DNA of 64,000 nucleotides from Dyadobacter subterraneus. GTDB taxonomy: Bacteria > Bacteroidota > Bacteroidia > Cytophagales > Spirosomataceae. Position numbers and translations under genes: made by a program. The first letter of the stretch is position 1. Every line of letters starts with the position of its first letter. The stretch covers positions 2,768,501 to 2,832,500 of the forward strand of contig NZ_JACYGY010000001.1 of the NCBI RefSeq assembly GCF_015221875.1, read 5' to 3'. Under the pieces are notes generated by a model that was given only the letters and a program-made list of their open reading frames with translations, had not been told where the DNA came from and did no database searches. Positions 7,996 to 16,927 of the stretch are shown in pieces.

Positions 7996-10900
7996 ATGGA
8001 CTTTTTGAAAAAAGAACTTTATTCTTTAATTGGCAATAGTGAAGAAATATTTGATTTTATCCAGAACCTTGCACTGGATGGTTTTTGGTATTACGAAGTT
8101 GGACATCCTGGTAATCAGTGGATAAATCCGAAGTTATGGAATGGATTAGGTTACACTGCGGAAGAATTGTCTCCATTCAATAGTGGTGTCTCAGGCATCG
8201 CTTTTCAGAAGGATTTAGAAAATTGTCATAACAATGCTTTAATTCATTTTCAGACTTCCGGAACCGTTTTTTCTCAAACGGTTAGATTCATTGAAAAAAG
8301 TCAGCAAACCATCCGGATGTCATGCCATGTCAAATGCATACGTGATGAAGATGGAAAACCATTCCGGTTTTTATGTGGTTTGGTTAGAAACCAAATTGAG
8401 AATACCAGCGAAGAGTCAAGATTCTATGAGTCTGTTTTAAATAGTCAATCAATATACATTACCCGAATAAACTGGGAAGGCAACTACACTTATGTAAATG
8501 ATTATTTCTGCCAGGCTTTTGGTTATGAAAAAGAGGACATAGTTGGGCAAAGTTCATTGATGACAATCGTGCCGGAAGATCATGCAAAATGTTTCGAAAT
8601 TGGACTAAAATGTTTAGACAACCCTGGTGTACCTTTCAAAATTGTACTGCATAAACAGGACAAAACACGGAATATCAAAGCAAGCGAATGGGAGTTTACC
8701 GGAATAAGAAATGAAGATGGAAATTTTAGTGAGATACTTTGTGTCGGTTTTGATGTAACCGGTAAAGTCAAGATAGAAAGAGATTATTCCGCGTTGGTTT
8801 CAAACATGACTGACGTCCTTTTCATTATCAATCCACAAGGTGTATTTACCTATGTATCACCAAGCTGGACGAAAATTTATGGCTATGAAGTTAGTGAGAC
8901 GATAGGCCGTATTTTTACCGAATTTGTTCATCCTGACGATGTTGAACGTTGTTTTCAGGCGCTTTCAGCAACCTATGAATCAGGAATTTCGCTGCCGTCC
9001 GTCGAGCATCGCGTCAGACATAAAGACGGTTCCTGGTTTTGGAGCAGCACAAGGGCGAGTATCGATCCTGCAAACGGAGAAATGGTTTTGACCAGCCATG
9101 ATATTACCAAAAGAAAACTTGATGAAGAAAAGTTAAGAGAACTGGCTTTGGTAGCGGCGAATACTACCGACATGATTATTACGACCGATGCTGATGGTAT
9201 CATCACCTGGACCAATGAAGCTTTTCAAAAACGGTCAGAATATTCATTGGAAGAGATTGTTGGGAAAAAGCCATCAGAATTGGTACAAGGTCCGGAAACA
9301 AGTGCTGAAACCAGGAAAAGACTTCGCAAAGGGCTGGAAGATAAAGTTTCCATGAGCGAAGTTATTCTGAATTATTCCAGGTCAGGGGAAAAATACTGGA
9401 TAGATCTCAATATAAATCCGATTATTGATGAGCATGGAAAATGCACCCATTTTGTGGCCGTGATGCGTGATATTTCAGTTTCCAAACAAGCGAATGAGGA
9501 ACTCAGGCGGACCAAAGAATTGCTCGAACAAACCAGCGAAGTGGCCAGGATTGGTGGCTGGGAGTTTTATATTGAACAAAAGATCCTTACCTGGTCTGAT
9601 CTGATAAAGGAAATTCATGAAGTATCTCCGGACTTCGTGCCGGACATTGAAAATGTATTACAATTTTATAATGATGCAGACAAGAAAAAACTTGAAATTG
9701 CTTTTACAAAGTGTATAAATTCTGGTGTTCCGATAAGTGAAGAAATTCTCTTGACCACAGTTTCAGGCAAAGAAATCTGGATCAGATTGGTTGGGAAGGC
9801 TGAATATCAGGATGGAGCCTGTACACGGATTTTTGGAACTTTTCAGGATATTGATGAGCTGAAAAAGGCCGAGGAGTTAAGTCATAAAAACTCTGAAATG
9901 CTGAGGAAATTATCGGAGCAAGTGCCCGGAACATTGTATCAGTTCCAGATTTTTGATGATGGCAGAATTAAATTTCCATATATCTCCAAAGATCTTTCCA
10001 GTCTTCTGACGTTTCCTCCCAACGGGAAATTTATTGAAGTCCAGGCACTGACCGCTGTTGTTCATCCGGATGACCGGGATAAATTTATCAATTCAATAAA
10101 GCTGTCAAAAGAAACCCTTCAAAATTGGGATCTGGATTACAGGATAATAAGCCCGACATTAGGGGAGCGTTGGCTGCGTGGGGAATCTATTCCTGAAAGG
10201 CAGGAGGATAGTGTTTTATGGCATGGCTACTTGCAGGATATCACATCAAGAAAACAGGAAGAACAGGAAATTTTACAGTCGGAAATAAAATACAGGACTT
10301 TATATAATTCTACCAGCGACGCCGTGATGCTGCTCAATGGAGATGGATTTTTTGATTGCAATACCTCTGCGTTAGAGATGTATGAAATTGATTCATTTGA
10401 GGAGTTCTACGCTTTGAGCCCGATGGATCTGTCATATCCGTATCAGTCTGACGGCAGGGATTCAGCGAAAACTATTCTTGAATATTGTGTAGTGGCTTTG
10501 CAAAATGGAAGCTGCCGTTTTGAATGGGAACAAAAACGCATGAAATCGGGCGAGACATTTACGGTAGAAATTTTACTAAATGCCATCGACTTAAATGGTT
10601 CTCAAATTCTTCAATCTGTGGTTCGTGATATTACCGAACGCAAGTTTGCAGAGCAGGAAATACGCCTTGCACGGCAACAGGCGGAAGCGGCCAGTAAATC
10701 AAAATCAGAGTTTCTTACCAACATGAGCCATGAGATCAGGACGCCGTTGAATGGTGTTATTGGTTTTACAGATTTGCTTATGAAAACGGATCTGGATTCG
10801 ACGCAGCATCAGTATCTTTCCATGGTTTTTCAGTCGGCAAATTCTTTGCTCGATATCATTAACGACATTCTTGATTTTTCAAAAATAGAGGCTGGAAAGC

Positions 10901-12231
10901 TGGAACTGGCCACTGAAAAAATAGACTTGCTGGAAATCTGTGGACAGGTAACCGACATGATCACATACCAGGCGCATCAGAACAACCTGGAAGTTTTGTT
11001 GAATATTGCTTCCAATGTGCCAAGATATATTTGTGTAGATCCGGTACGACTGCGGCAAATTCTGATCAATTTACTGGGAAATGCCGTCAAGTTTACAGAA
11101 AAAGGTGAGATTGAACTTAAAGTTGATGTATTAACAGAAACCGGAGACGATACGACTTTCAGGTTTTCGGTGAGAGATACCGGCATTGGAATAAATTCTA
11201 AGAACCTGCAAAAGATTTTCGAGGCATTTGCACAGGAAGACGCATCCACTACAAAAAGATTTGGCGGTACCGGTTTAGGATTGCCGATCTCAAATAAACT
11301 TTTGGCGCTCATGAATAGTGAGTTGCAGCTCGAAAGCGTTCCGGGCAAAGGAAGTACCTTCTATTTTGACGTGACGTTCAAGTCGTTCCAAAGTCCGGTT
11401 TCGGATTGGTCTGACATAGAATCAGTTCGTAAAGTTCTGATTGCAGAAAACAATACTGTCAATGGTATTATCCTTAAAAACATGCTGTTAAACCGGCAGA
11501 TTGAATCGGAGATTGTTCAAACGGGCCGTGAAGTAATTGAAAAACTTTCAGCAGGAAATCATTATGATGTGATTTTGATGGACTACCATTTGCCCGATCT
11601 TGACGGAATTTCGGTGAGTCGCAGGATAAGAGAAACCTTTGGGCAATCAGGAACTGAGCAGGTAATTCTTCTCATGAACAGGTCTTCTGATGATAAGGAC
11701 ATAAGCATTTTATCGGAGGAATTAAATCTTGTTCAGCTGAACAAACCTGTTAAAATTGAAAGACTTTTTAACGTATTACTAAAACTGGATGGACGCGATG
11801 TGGAGCCATCGGAACATGACACCAACACAAAGGAATTGGAAGATAATCAGGTAAAGCCCGAAAAAATAACCATTCTCATAGCAGAGGACAACAAAATCAA
11901 CATGATTTTAGTCAAAACGTTTTTGAATAAAATTTTGGCAAATGCCCGGTTGGTTGAAGCTGCTAACGGCAAAGAAGCAGTAAAACTATTCGAATCTGAA
12001 AAACCGGATCTTGTGCTGATGGATGTGCAGATGCCAGAGATGAACGGATACGAAGCAGCAACGGAAATTCGAAAACTGGAAAAAGGAAAAAGAATTCCAA
12101 TACTTGCCTTAACCGCCGGAACTTTGAAAGGCGAAAAAGAGCGGTGCGTGGATGCAGGTATGGACGATTATCTCACGAAGCCAATTTTGAAAGAAACGCT
12201 TCAGGCTGTTCTGGCTCAATGGTTAAGCTAG
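7996..12231 (+). CDS. Soluble multi-PAS hybrid sensor histidine kinase with two receiver domains
   Basis: The 1411-residue protein has no signal peptide or membrane helix. Roughly seven PAS-type sensory domains fill residues 15-890; several end in typical PAC strands such as TSHDITKRK and VAVMRDISVSKQ. A HisKA dimerisation domain follows with the phosphorylatable His912 in NMSHEIRTPLNG. The ATPase domain has NLLGNAVKFTEKG, DTGIGI and GGTGLGLPIS. Two receivers come last. The first has Asp1196 in LMDYHLPDLDG, but its acidic pocket reads AENN instead of the usual EDD. The second is canonical with Asp1343 in LMDVQMPEMNGYEA. It is a cytoplasmic phosphorelay kinase; the stimulus and any output regulator are unknown. 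The convergent neighbour is an AraC regulator with no proven link. Confidence 0.9.
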   Translation: MDFLKKELYSLIGNSEEIFDFIQNLALDGFWYYEVGHPGNQWINPKLWNGLGYTAEELSPFNSGVSGIAFQKDLENCHNNALIHFQTSGTVFSQTVRFIEKSQQTIRMSCHVKCIRDEDGKPFRFLCGLVRNQIENTSEESRFYESVLNSQSIYITRINWEGNYTYVNDYFCQAFGYEKEDIVGQSSLMTIVPEDHAKCFEIGLKCLDNPGVPFKIVLHKQDKTRNIKASEWEFTGIRNEDGNFSEILCVGFDVTGKVKIERDYSALVSNMTDVLFIINPQGVFTYVSPSWTKIYGYEVSETIGRIFTEFVHPDDVERCFQALSATYESGISLPSVEHRVRHKDGSWFWSSTRASIDPANGEMVLTSHDITKRKLDEEKLRELALVAANTTDMIITTDADGIITWTNEAFQKRSEYSLEEIVGKKPSELVQGPETSAETRKRLRKGLEDKVSMSEVILNYSRSGEKYWIDLNINPIIDEHGKCTHFVAVMRDISVSKQANEELRRTKELLEQTSEVARIGGWEFYIEQKILTWSDLIKEIHEVSPDFVPDIENVLQFYNDADKKKLEIAFTKCINSGVPISEEILLTTVSGKEIWIRLVGKAEYQDGACTRIFGTFQDIDELKKAEELSHKNSEMLRKLSEQVPGTLYQFQIFDDGRIKFPYISKDLSSLLTFPPNGKFIEVQALTAVVHPDDRDKFINSIKLSKETLQNWDLDYRIISPTLGERWLRGESIPERQEDSVLWHGYLQDITSRKQEEQEILQSEIKYRTLYNSTSDAVMLLNGDGFFDCNTSALEMYEIDSFEEFYALSPMDLSYPYQSDGRDSAKTILEYCVVALQNGSCRFEWEQKRMKSGETFTVEILLNAIDLNGSQILQSVVRDITERKFAEQEIRLARQQAEAASKSKSEFLTNMSHEIRTPLNGVIGFTDLLMKTDLDSTQHQYLSMVFQSANSLLDIINDILDFSKIEAGKLELATEKIDLLEICGQVTDMITYQAHQNNLEVLLNIASNVPRYICVDPVRLRQILINLLGNAVKFTEKGEIELKVDVLTETGDDTTFRFSVRDTGIGINSKNLQKIFEAFAQEDASTTKRFGGTGLGLPISNKLLALMNSELQLESVPGKGSTFYFDVTFKSFQSPVSDWSDIESVRKVLIAENNTVNGIILKNMLLNRQIESEIVQTGREVIEKLSAGNHYDVILMDYHLPDLDGISVSRRIRETFGQSGTEQVILLMNRSSDDKDISILSEELNLVQLNKPVKIERLFNVLLKLDGRDVEPSEHDTNTKELEDNQVKPEKITILIAEDNKINMILVKTFLNKILANARLVEAANGKEAVKLFESEKPDLVLMDVQMPEMNGYEAATEIRKLEKGKRIPILALTAGTLKGEKERCVDAGMDDYLTKPILKETLQAVLAQWLS

Positions 12232-12269
12232 GTTTCAGGACATTCGTAGTTATACGAATGTCCTGGTTC
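12232..12269. terminator. Hairpin overlapping the 3' end of the AraC gene
   Basis: Perfect 13-bp arms (12236-12248 and 12253-12265) with a 4-base loop lie between the convergent kinase and AraC genes. One arm is part of the last codons of the AraC gene. There is no clear T run, so it may protect 3' ends or help termination. Confidence 0.5.
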
Positions 12270-13134
12270 CTGCATAGTTTTCCCGGAATTCTTTTGGCGT
12301 ACAACCGTTTTTGTTTTTAAAAATCCGGTTGAAATAAGACAAATTATTAAACCCGCATTTGTAAGCAATCTCTGAAATTGTATTCGTGGTATCGATCAGC
12401 GAGCGGGAAGTATGTCCCAGTCTGATCTCGTTTAAACTCTCAATAAATGTTTTTCCCGTTCTTTTTTTTATAAATCTGCTGAAAGAAACTTCCGTCATTC
12501 CGGCCAGTTTTGCCACGCCTTCCAGCGTGATTTCTTTGTCGTAGTTATCACGCATGTAGGCGAAAACTTTTTCAATTCTACGGCTGTTGAAGTTAATATT
12601 TTCATCTGTGAAAGTGCTGTTAGACAGTACCTTCATATTTCTGGAAACGGATAAATCATGCAAAATCGACATCAGTTCCAACATAGAATCAAAGCCGCTT
12701 TTCTGGGTTAGAGCCATCAGGCGCGGCATTATTCTTTCGATCGTTTCTTTCGAAAAAGAAATTCCTCTAACCGATTTGTCCAAAAGCGATCTAATAAAAA
12801 ACAGCTGATTTCTCCTTAACAATTTATCATCAAACAAATCACGGTGAAATTGCAGGGTAATCTCTTCAACTTCAGGCATTCCTTCTTCCCATTTGTATTG
12901 ATTTGTAAACCAGCCATGCGGAAGATTATTTCCTACCAACACCAACTCCGCATCATCAATGGTTTCTGTATGGTCCCCCACAATTCGCTTTACTCCCTTT
13001 CCACCCAGGATTAGGTTTAACTCAAATTCGTCGTGGTTATGAAGCGGAAAATCGAACGACTTCTTTTTTCTGGTAAAAATGGTAAAGCAATCGTATTGCG
13101 TTAATGGAGTTATCTCGCGGTAAACTTCAATCAT
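12250..13134 (-). CDS. AraC family transcriptional regulator with N-terminal cupin
   Basis: The 294-residue protein has an N-terminal cupin-like sensory domain (about residues 15-110, with FPLHNHDEFELNLILGGKG). A C-terminal AraC double helix-turn-helix follows (about 190-288). It contains GVAKLAGMTEVSFSRFIKKR and, in the second motif, SEIAYKCGFNNLSYFNRIFK, which ends in the family consensus GCTPKEFRE. It is divergent from the GH130-GH26 genes with a 277-bp gap, so it is the likely sugar-responsive activator of mannan use. The ligand is not known. Its last codons lie inside a perfect hairpin shared with the convergent kinase gene. Confidence 0.88.
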   Translation of the reverse strand: MIEVYREITPLTQYDCFTIFTRKKKSFDFPLHNHDEFELNLILGGKGVKRIVGDHTETIDDAELVLVGNNLPHGWFTNQYKWEEGMPEVEEITLQFHRDLFDDKLLRRNQLFFIRSLLDKSVRGISFSKETIERIMPRLMALTQKSGFDSMLELMSILHDLSVSRNMKVLSNSTFTDENINFNSRRIEKVFAYMRDNYDKEITLEGVAKLAGMTEVSFSRFIKKRTGKTFIESLNEIRLGHTSRSLIDTTNTISEIAYKCGFNNLSYFNRIFKNKNGCTPKEFRENYAGTRTFV

Positions 13135-13162
13135 TTCAGTTCATTTTGGTGTCTTGCAGAAT

Positions 13163-13170
13163 CAAATATA
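13163..13170 (-). promoter_or_regulatory. Candidate -7 promoter element for the AraC gene
   Basis: On the minus strand the octamer TATATTTG matches the Bacteroidota TAnnTTTG element and sits 28 bp before the AraC start. No good -33 element is seen, so this is tentative. Confidence 0.45.
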
Positions 13171-13411
13171 TATATTAAAAGTGATTATTTGTACCATATC
13201 AATTGGTTTTAATTTTATTTTAATAGGAATAAAATTTAGTCGCTTTATATAATTCTGGATGCCTTGATCATTATATCTATTTTTATTTTACCATTAATAC
13301 TTAAAATAGCCATGTTGGAAAGTTTTTATTTATGAAGTGATTGATAAAATAGTACTATGTTTAAGATTGGAATTGTATATAATTTTATGGACTTATTTAT
13401 GAAATAAACTT

Positions 13412-14590
13412 ATGTCAGTTTTTACCACCCGTCTAAAACAATTACAGGAAGAACACCGGCAATTACTTGATCTTAAAAATCAGATCATATGGCCGGGAAA
13501 TGGCATTTATGATCGTTACACACATCCGGTTTTGACGGCCAGACATGCACCTATCTTCTGGGAATACGATTTAAATCCGGATACCAATCCGTTTTTGATG
13601 AAACGTTTTGAGATCAATGCAGCTTTCAATGCCGGTGCGATCAAACATGACGGAAAATATCTGATTGTAGCCAGAGTGGAAGGCGCCGACAGAAAATCAT
13701 TTTTCGCCGTTGCCGAAAGCCCAAATGGTATTGATCATTTCAAATTCTGGGACCATCCGGTGGTAATGCCTGAAACGGATGAACCGGATGGAAATATTTA
13801 TGATATACGTCTGACAAAACATGAAGACGGATTTATCTACGGACTTTTTTGTACAGAACGTAAAGATCCGAACGCAAAACCGGGTGATGAATCTTCCGCA
13901 ATCGCACAATGCGGAATTGCAAGAACGTCCGATCTGAAAACCTGGGTTCGTCTGGCTGATCTGGTAACGCCTTCGCCACAGCAAAGAAATGTCGTTCTGC
14001 ATCCGGAATTTGTTGATGGAAAATATGCCTTTTATACCCGTCCGCAGGATGGATTTATTGAAGCAGGTTCGGGCGGTGGAATTGGGTTTGGTTTATCAGA
14101 AACAATCGATAATGCGGTTGTTGAAAAAGAATATATTGTTGACCAAAAACAATATCACACCGTTTACGAAGTAAAAAACGGACAGGGACCCGCGCCTATT
14201 AAAACCGAAAAAGGATGGCTGCATCTGGCTCATGGTGTCAGAAATACCGCCGCAGGTTTACGTTATGTACTTTATATGTTCATGACCGATTTGCATGATC
14301 CGACCAAAGTGATTTACAAACCAGGTGGATATTTTATCGCTCCCGAAGGTGAAGAAAGAATTGGTGATGTATCCAATGTAACTTTTTCCAACGGCTGGAT
14401 TCTGGATGACGACGGAACGGTTTTCATTTATTATGCATCTTCCGATACGCGTTTGCATGTTGCCACTTCTTCACTTGAAAAATTGCTTGATTATGTAATT
14501 AATACAACGGCGGACGGATTCAGTTCCGCCGCTTCTTTGGAAACACTTATGACCATTATTGACAAAAATCTTGACCTTATTCGTAAATGA
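13412..14590 (+). CDS. GH130 family beta-1,4-mannosyl-glucose phosphorylase
   Basis: The 392-residue protein matches GH130 subfamily 1 in length and motifs. Family enzymes use inorganic phosphate to split 4-O-beta-mannosyl-glucose into mannose 1-phosphate and glucose. The predicted proton donor is Asp131 in [14 protein letters not shown], the same position as in the Bacteroides fragilis enzyme. Phosphate-contacting basic residues are expected around RNVVLHPEF and the YHTVYEV segment. There is no signal peptide, so it acts in the cytoplasm. The GH26 mannanase gene follows 56 bp later, which supports a mannan-degradation route (mannanase, epimerase, phosphorylase); the mannobiose epimerase is not in the window. 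The AraC regulator is divergent. Confidence 0.88.
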   Translation: MSVFTTRLKQLQEEHRQLLDLKNQIIWPGNGIYDRYTHPVLTARHAPIFWEYDLNPDTNPFLMKRFEINAAFNAGAIKHDGKYLIVARVEGADRKSFFAVAESPNGIDHFKFWDHPVVMPETDEPDGNIYDIRLTKHEDGFIYGLFCTERKDPNAKPGDESSAIAQCGIARTSDLKTWVRLADLVTPSPQQRNVVLHPEFVDGKYAFYTRPQDGFIEAGSGGGIGFGLSETIDNAVVEKEYIVDQKQYHTVYEVKNGQGPAPIKTEKGWLHLAHGVRNTAAGLRYVLYMFMTDLHDPTKVIYKPGGYFIAPEGEERIGDVSNVTFSNGWILDDDGTVFIYYASSDTRLHVATSSLEKLLDYVINTTADGFSSAASLETLMTIIDKNLDLIRK

Positions 14591-14646
14591 CAAAATGCTG
14601 CCAACCTTTTCATTATAGATTTTAGTTCTTTTTATCTTAATATTTT

Positions 14647-15756
14647 ATGTTAAAACCCCTACTTATTGCCGGATTTACTTTATTGGTAAGTCACTCAGGA
14701 TTTTCACAAATTGACAGCAAAGCCACCAAAGAAACCAAAGCATTATATCGCAATCTTGGTGAATTATCAAAAAAGTACATTTTGTTCGGCCATCAGGCTG
14801 CCACAGAATATGGTCACGGCTGGTCTGGTGATGAAAACCGCTCGGATGTGAAATCGGTTACGGGTTCTCATCCCGCTATTGTTGGTGCTGATTTCAGCGG
14901 ATTATCAGGACATCCAAAAGATCAGATTGAGAAAAATGCGGCATCGCTGCGAAAAAATGTCGTGGACACATACAACAGGGGAGGCGTCACAACAATGGCC
15001 TGGCATTTTAACAATCCTGCTTCCGAAGGTGGTTTTTACTGGAAAGATTCGGTATCGGCAAAGGCGATAGCCCTGATTAAACCTGGCGGATCTCATCATG
15101 AAAAGTATAAAGAAATTTTAAAAACCATTGCAGATTTTGCTCATTCGGTTAAGGGGAAAGACGGAACATTGGCACCCATGATTTTTCGTCCTTATCATGA
15201 ACTGGATGGCGATTGGTTTTGGTGGGGCAAGGGGCATTGTTCACGTGAGGATTTAATCGAAGTATGGCAATTTACTGTTTCTTACCTGCGGGACGAGCTT
15301 GGCGTTCATAATTTTATTTATGCTTTTTCACCAGACTGTAAGTTCACGACCGAGCAGGAATATTTGGAAAGATATCCCGGCGATAAATGGGTGGATATGG
15401 TAGGTTTTGACGATTATGCAGATTTTGGCCGTGATGGAAAATACAATCTCAAAGCAGGTATTCAAAAGCTTAAAATTGTTTCAGGCTATGCAAAAAAAGC
15501 AAATAAGCTTGCTGCTTTCACAGAGTCCGGTCTTGAATCAATTCCTGACAAAAACTGGTGGACAGAATCACTTTTAAAGTCACTGAAAGCGGAAAAAGTT
15601 AATCTTGCCTACATTTTGGTATGGCGGAATGACTCTAAAAGTCCAACCCACTTTTACGCACCTTTCCCCGGGCAGGTGAGCGCTCCGGATTTCATGACTT
15701 TTTACAATGATCCGTATACTTTATTTGAAAAGGACCTGAAAAACATATACCATTAG
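14647..15756 (+). CDS. GH26 beta-mannanase
   Basis: The 369-residue protein starts with a signal peptide (about residues 1-20, LLIAGFTLLVSHSGFSQ), so it is exported. The GH26 catalytic barrel shows the acid/base Glu185 in RPYHELDGDWFWWG and the nucleophile Glu293 in AFTESGLE. The His and Trp residues between them are typical of the family. These enzymes cut beta-1,4-mannan, often to mannobiose. The gene lies 56 bp behind the GH130 phosphorylase gene and is probably co-transcribed. No lipobox is seen after the hydrophobic segment, so it may be periplasmic or secreted. Confidence 0.9.
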   Translation: MLKPLLIAGFTLLVSHSGFSQIDSKATKETKALYRNLGELSKKYILFGHQAATEYGHGWSGDENRSDVKSVTGSHPAIVGADFSGLSGHPKDQIEKNAASLRKNVVDTYNRGGVTTMAWHFNNPASEGGFYWKDSVSAKAIALIKPGGSHHEKYKEILKTIADFAHSVKGKDGTLAPMIFRPYHELDGDWFWWGKGHCSREDLIEVWQFTVSYLRDELGVHNFIYAFSPDCKFTTEQEYLERYPGDKWVDMVGFDDYADFGRDGKYNLKAGIQKLKIVSGYAKKANKLAAFTESGLESIPDKNWWTESLLKSLKAEKVNLAYILVWRNDSKSPTHFYAPFPGQVSAPDFMTFYNDPYTLFEKDLKNIYH

Positions 15757-15796
15757 AGGAAACCACGAATTTCTGTTTCTTATCAAAATATCAATC

Positions 15797-15839
15797 AAAA
15801 ACTTTATATTTGCAACATAGATGCAGGTGTAAAGTTTTT
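15797..15839 (+). promoter_or_regulatory. Inverted repeat around a candidate promoter of the G3E GTPase gene
   Basis: Perfect 10-bp arms AAAAACTTTA (15797-15806) and TAAAGTTTTT (15830-15839) flank a 23-bp spacer. A TATATTTG octamer at 15805-15812 matches the Bacteroidota -7 element. The arrangement could be an operator for a metal-responsive regulator or a leader hairpin. Confidence 0.5.
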
Positions 15840-15842
15840 TCA

Positions 15843-16850
15843 ATGATGGAAAGTCAAGCAACAATAAATGTATATCTGATCACCGGTTTTTTGGGAGCGG
15901 GTAAAACCACCTTACTTAATAACCTGCTGAAAAGTCTGGGAGGAAGCAGAAATGTGGTCATTGAAAATGAATTTGGCAAAGCCTCAATCGACGGATCGTT
16001 GATCGCCAAACAATATAGCCAGTTGTATGAAATAAATAACGGTTGCATTTGCTGCTCACTGGATGAAGAATTATATGATGTTCTGAACATGCTGGCTTTC
16101 AGCGAAGAACGTCCGGAGAATCTTTTTATTGAAACAACGGGTATTGCAGATGCAGGAACGGTAGCAGAAATTTTCAAGCGCGAAGACGTCGGCAAGGTTT
16201 TTAAACTGAAAAAAGTAATTTGTGTTACAGATGCAGAAGCTGTTGAAGATTATCTTAACGAAACCGAAGAGACAATCCGTCAGATTGTCGTTTCTGATTT
16301 GATCATCATCAATAAAACCAATTTTGTCTCAGCGGATTATCTTGTAAAACTGGAAAATCTTATGCTGTCTCTAAATCCTTTTGCCGAAATTTTTCTATCG
16401 GTGGATGGGCAAATTCCACTGGAAATTCTGGAAAACAAAAGAGCTGAGGATTTTGATATCAGGGAAAAACCGGAGGCAATTTTTACCCATACAATTGGTC
16501 ATAAAATAAAGACAGTCACCTTTAAAACGGAAAACGAGTTTTACAAAGATTACCTGATCCATACTTTGAATGTTTCCCTGATGTTACATTACAAGCAGAT
16601 CTATCGTATCAAAGGATTTGTGAAGCTGGAAGGAAGTAATGAAAAAATTCTGGTACAATCTACCGGGAAAAGGCTTACTCTGGAAAGCCGCGGTAACTGG
16701 AATGAAAGCGAAGTGCCGGTTTCAGAACTGGTATTTATTGGTCTTGGTCTGGAGCTGTCCTCGATTCAAAGAATTCTGCGTCCGGCTATCAAAAAAATAG
16801 CTGTGGAGAAACTGAAATCCATGAAGCTGTCAATTTTAAAAGGTAATTGA
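15843..16850 (+). CDS. G3E family GTPase (CobW/COG0523 metallochaperone-like)
   Basis: The frame is open from a TTG at 15810, but two adjacent ATG codons at 15843 and 15846 are the likely start, giving about 335 residues. The protein opens with the Walker A block GFLGAGKTTLLN. It carries the metal-binding CxCC motif in NGCICCSLDEEL, a Walker B-like IETTGIAD and the base-recognition NKTN. A C-terminal CobW domain covers the last 100 residues. COG0523 proteins deliver zinc, cobalt or other metals to client enzymes using GTP. The metal cannot be read from the sequence. An inverted repeat around its putative promoter hints at metal-dependent control, possibly by a Fur/Zur-type repressor. Confidence 0.87.
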   Translation: MMESQATINVYLITGFLGAGKTTLLNNLLKSLGGSRNVVIENEFGKASIDGSLIAKQYSQLYEINNGCICCSLDEELYDVLNMLAFSEERPENLFIETTGIADAGTVAEIFKREDVGKVFKLKKVICVTDAEAVEDYLNETEETIRQIVVSDLIIINKTNFVSADYLVKLENLMLSLNPFAEIFLSVDGQIPLEILENKRAEDFDIREKPEAIFTHTIGHKIKTVTFKTENEFYKDYLIHTLNVSLMLHYKQIYRIKGFVKLEGSNEKILVQSTGKRLTLESRGNWNESEVPVSELVFIGLGLELSSIQRILRPAIKKIAVEKLKSMKLSILKGN

Positions 16851-16927
16851 GTAAAAAAACATCGTTCGTTTTTTCTAAACAGCGATAATTGCTAAATTGG
16901 CTTATCTCTACTCAAAGCCCGTTAATT

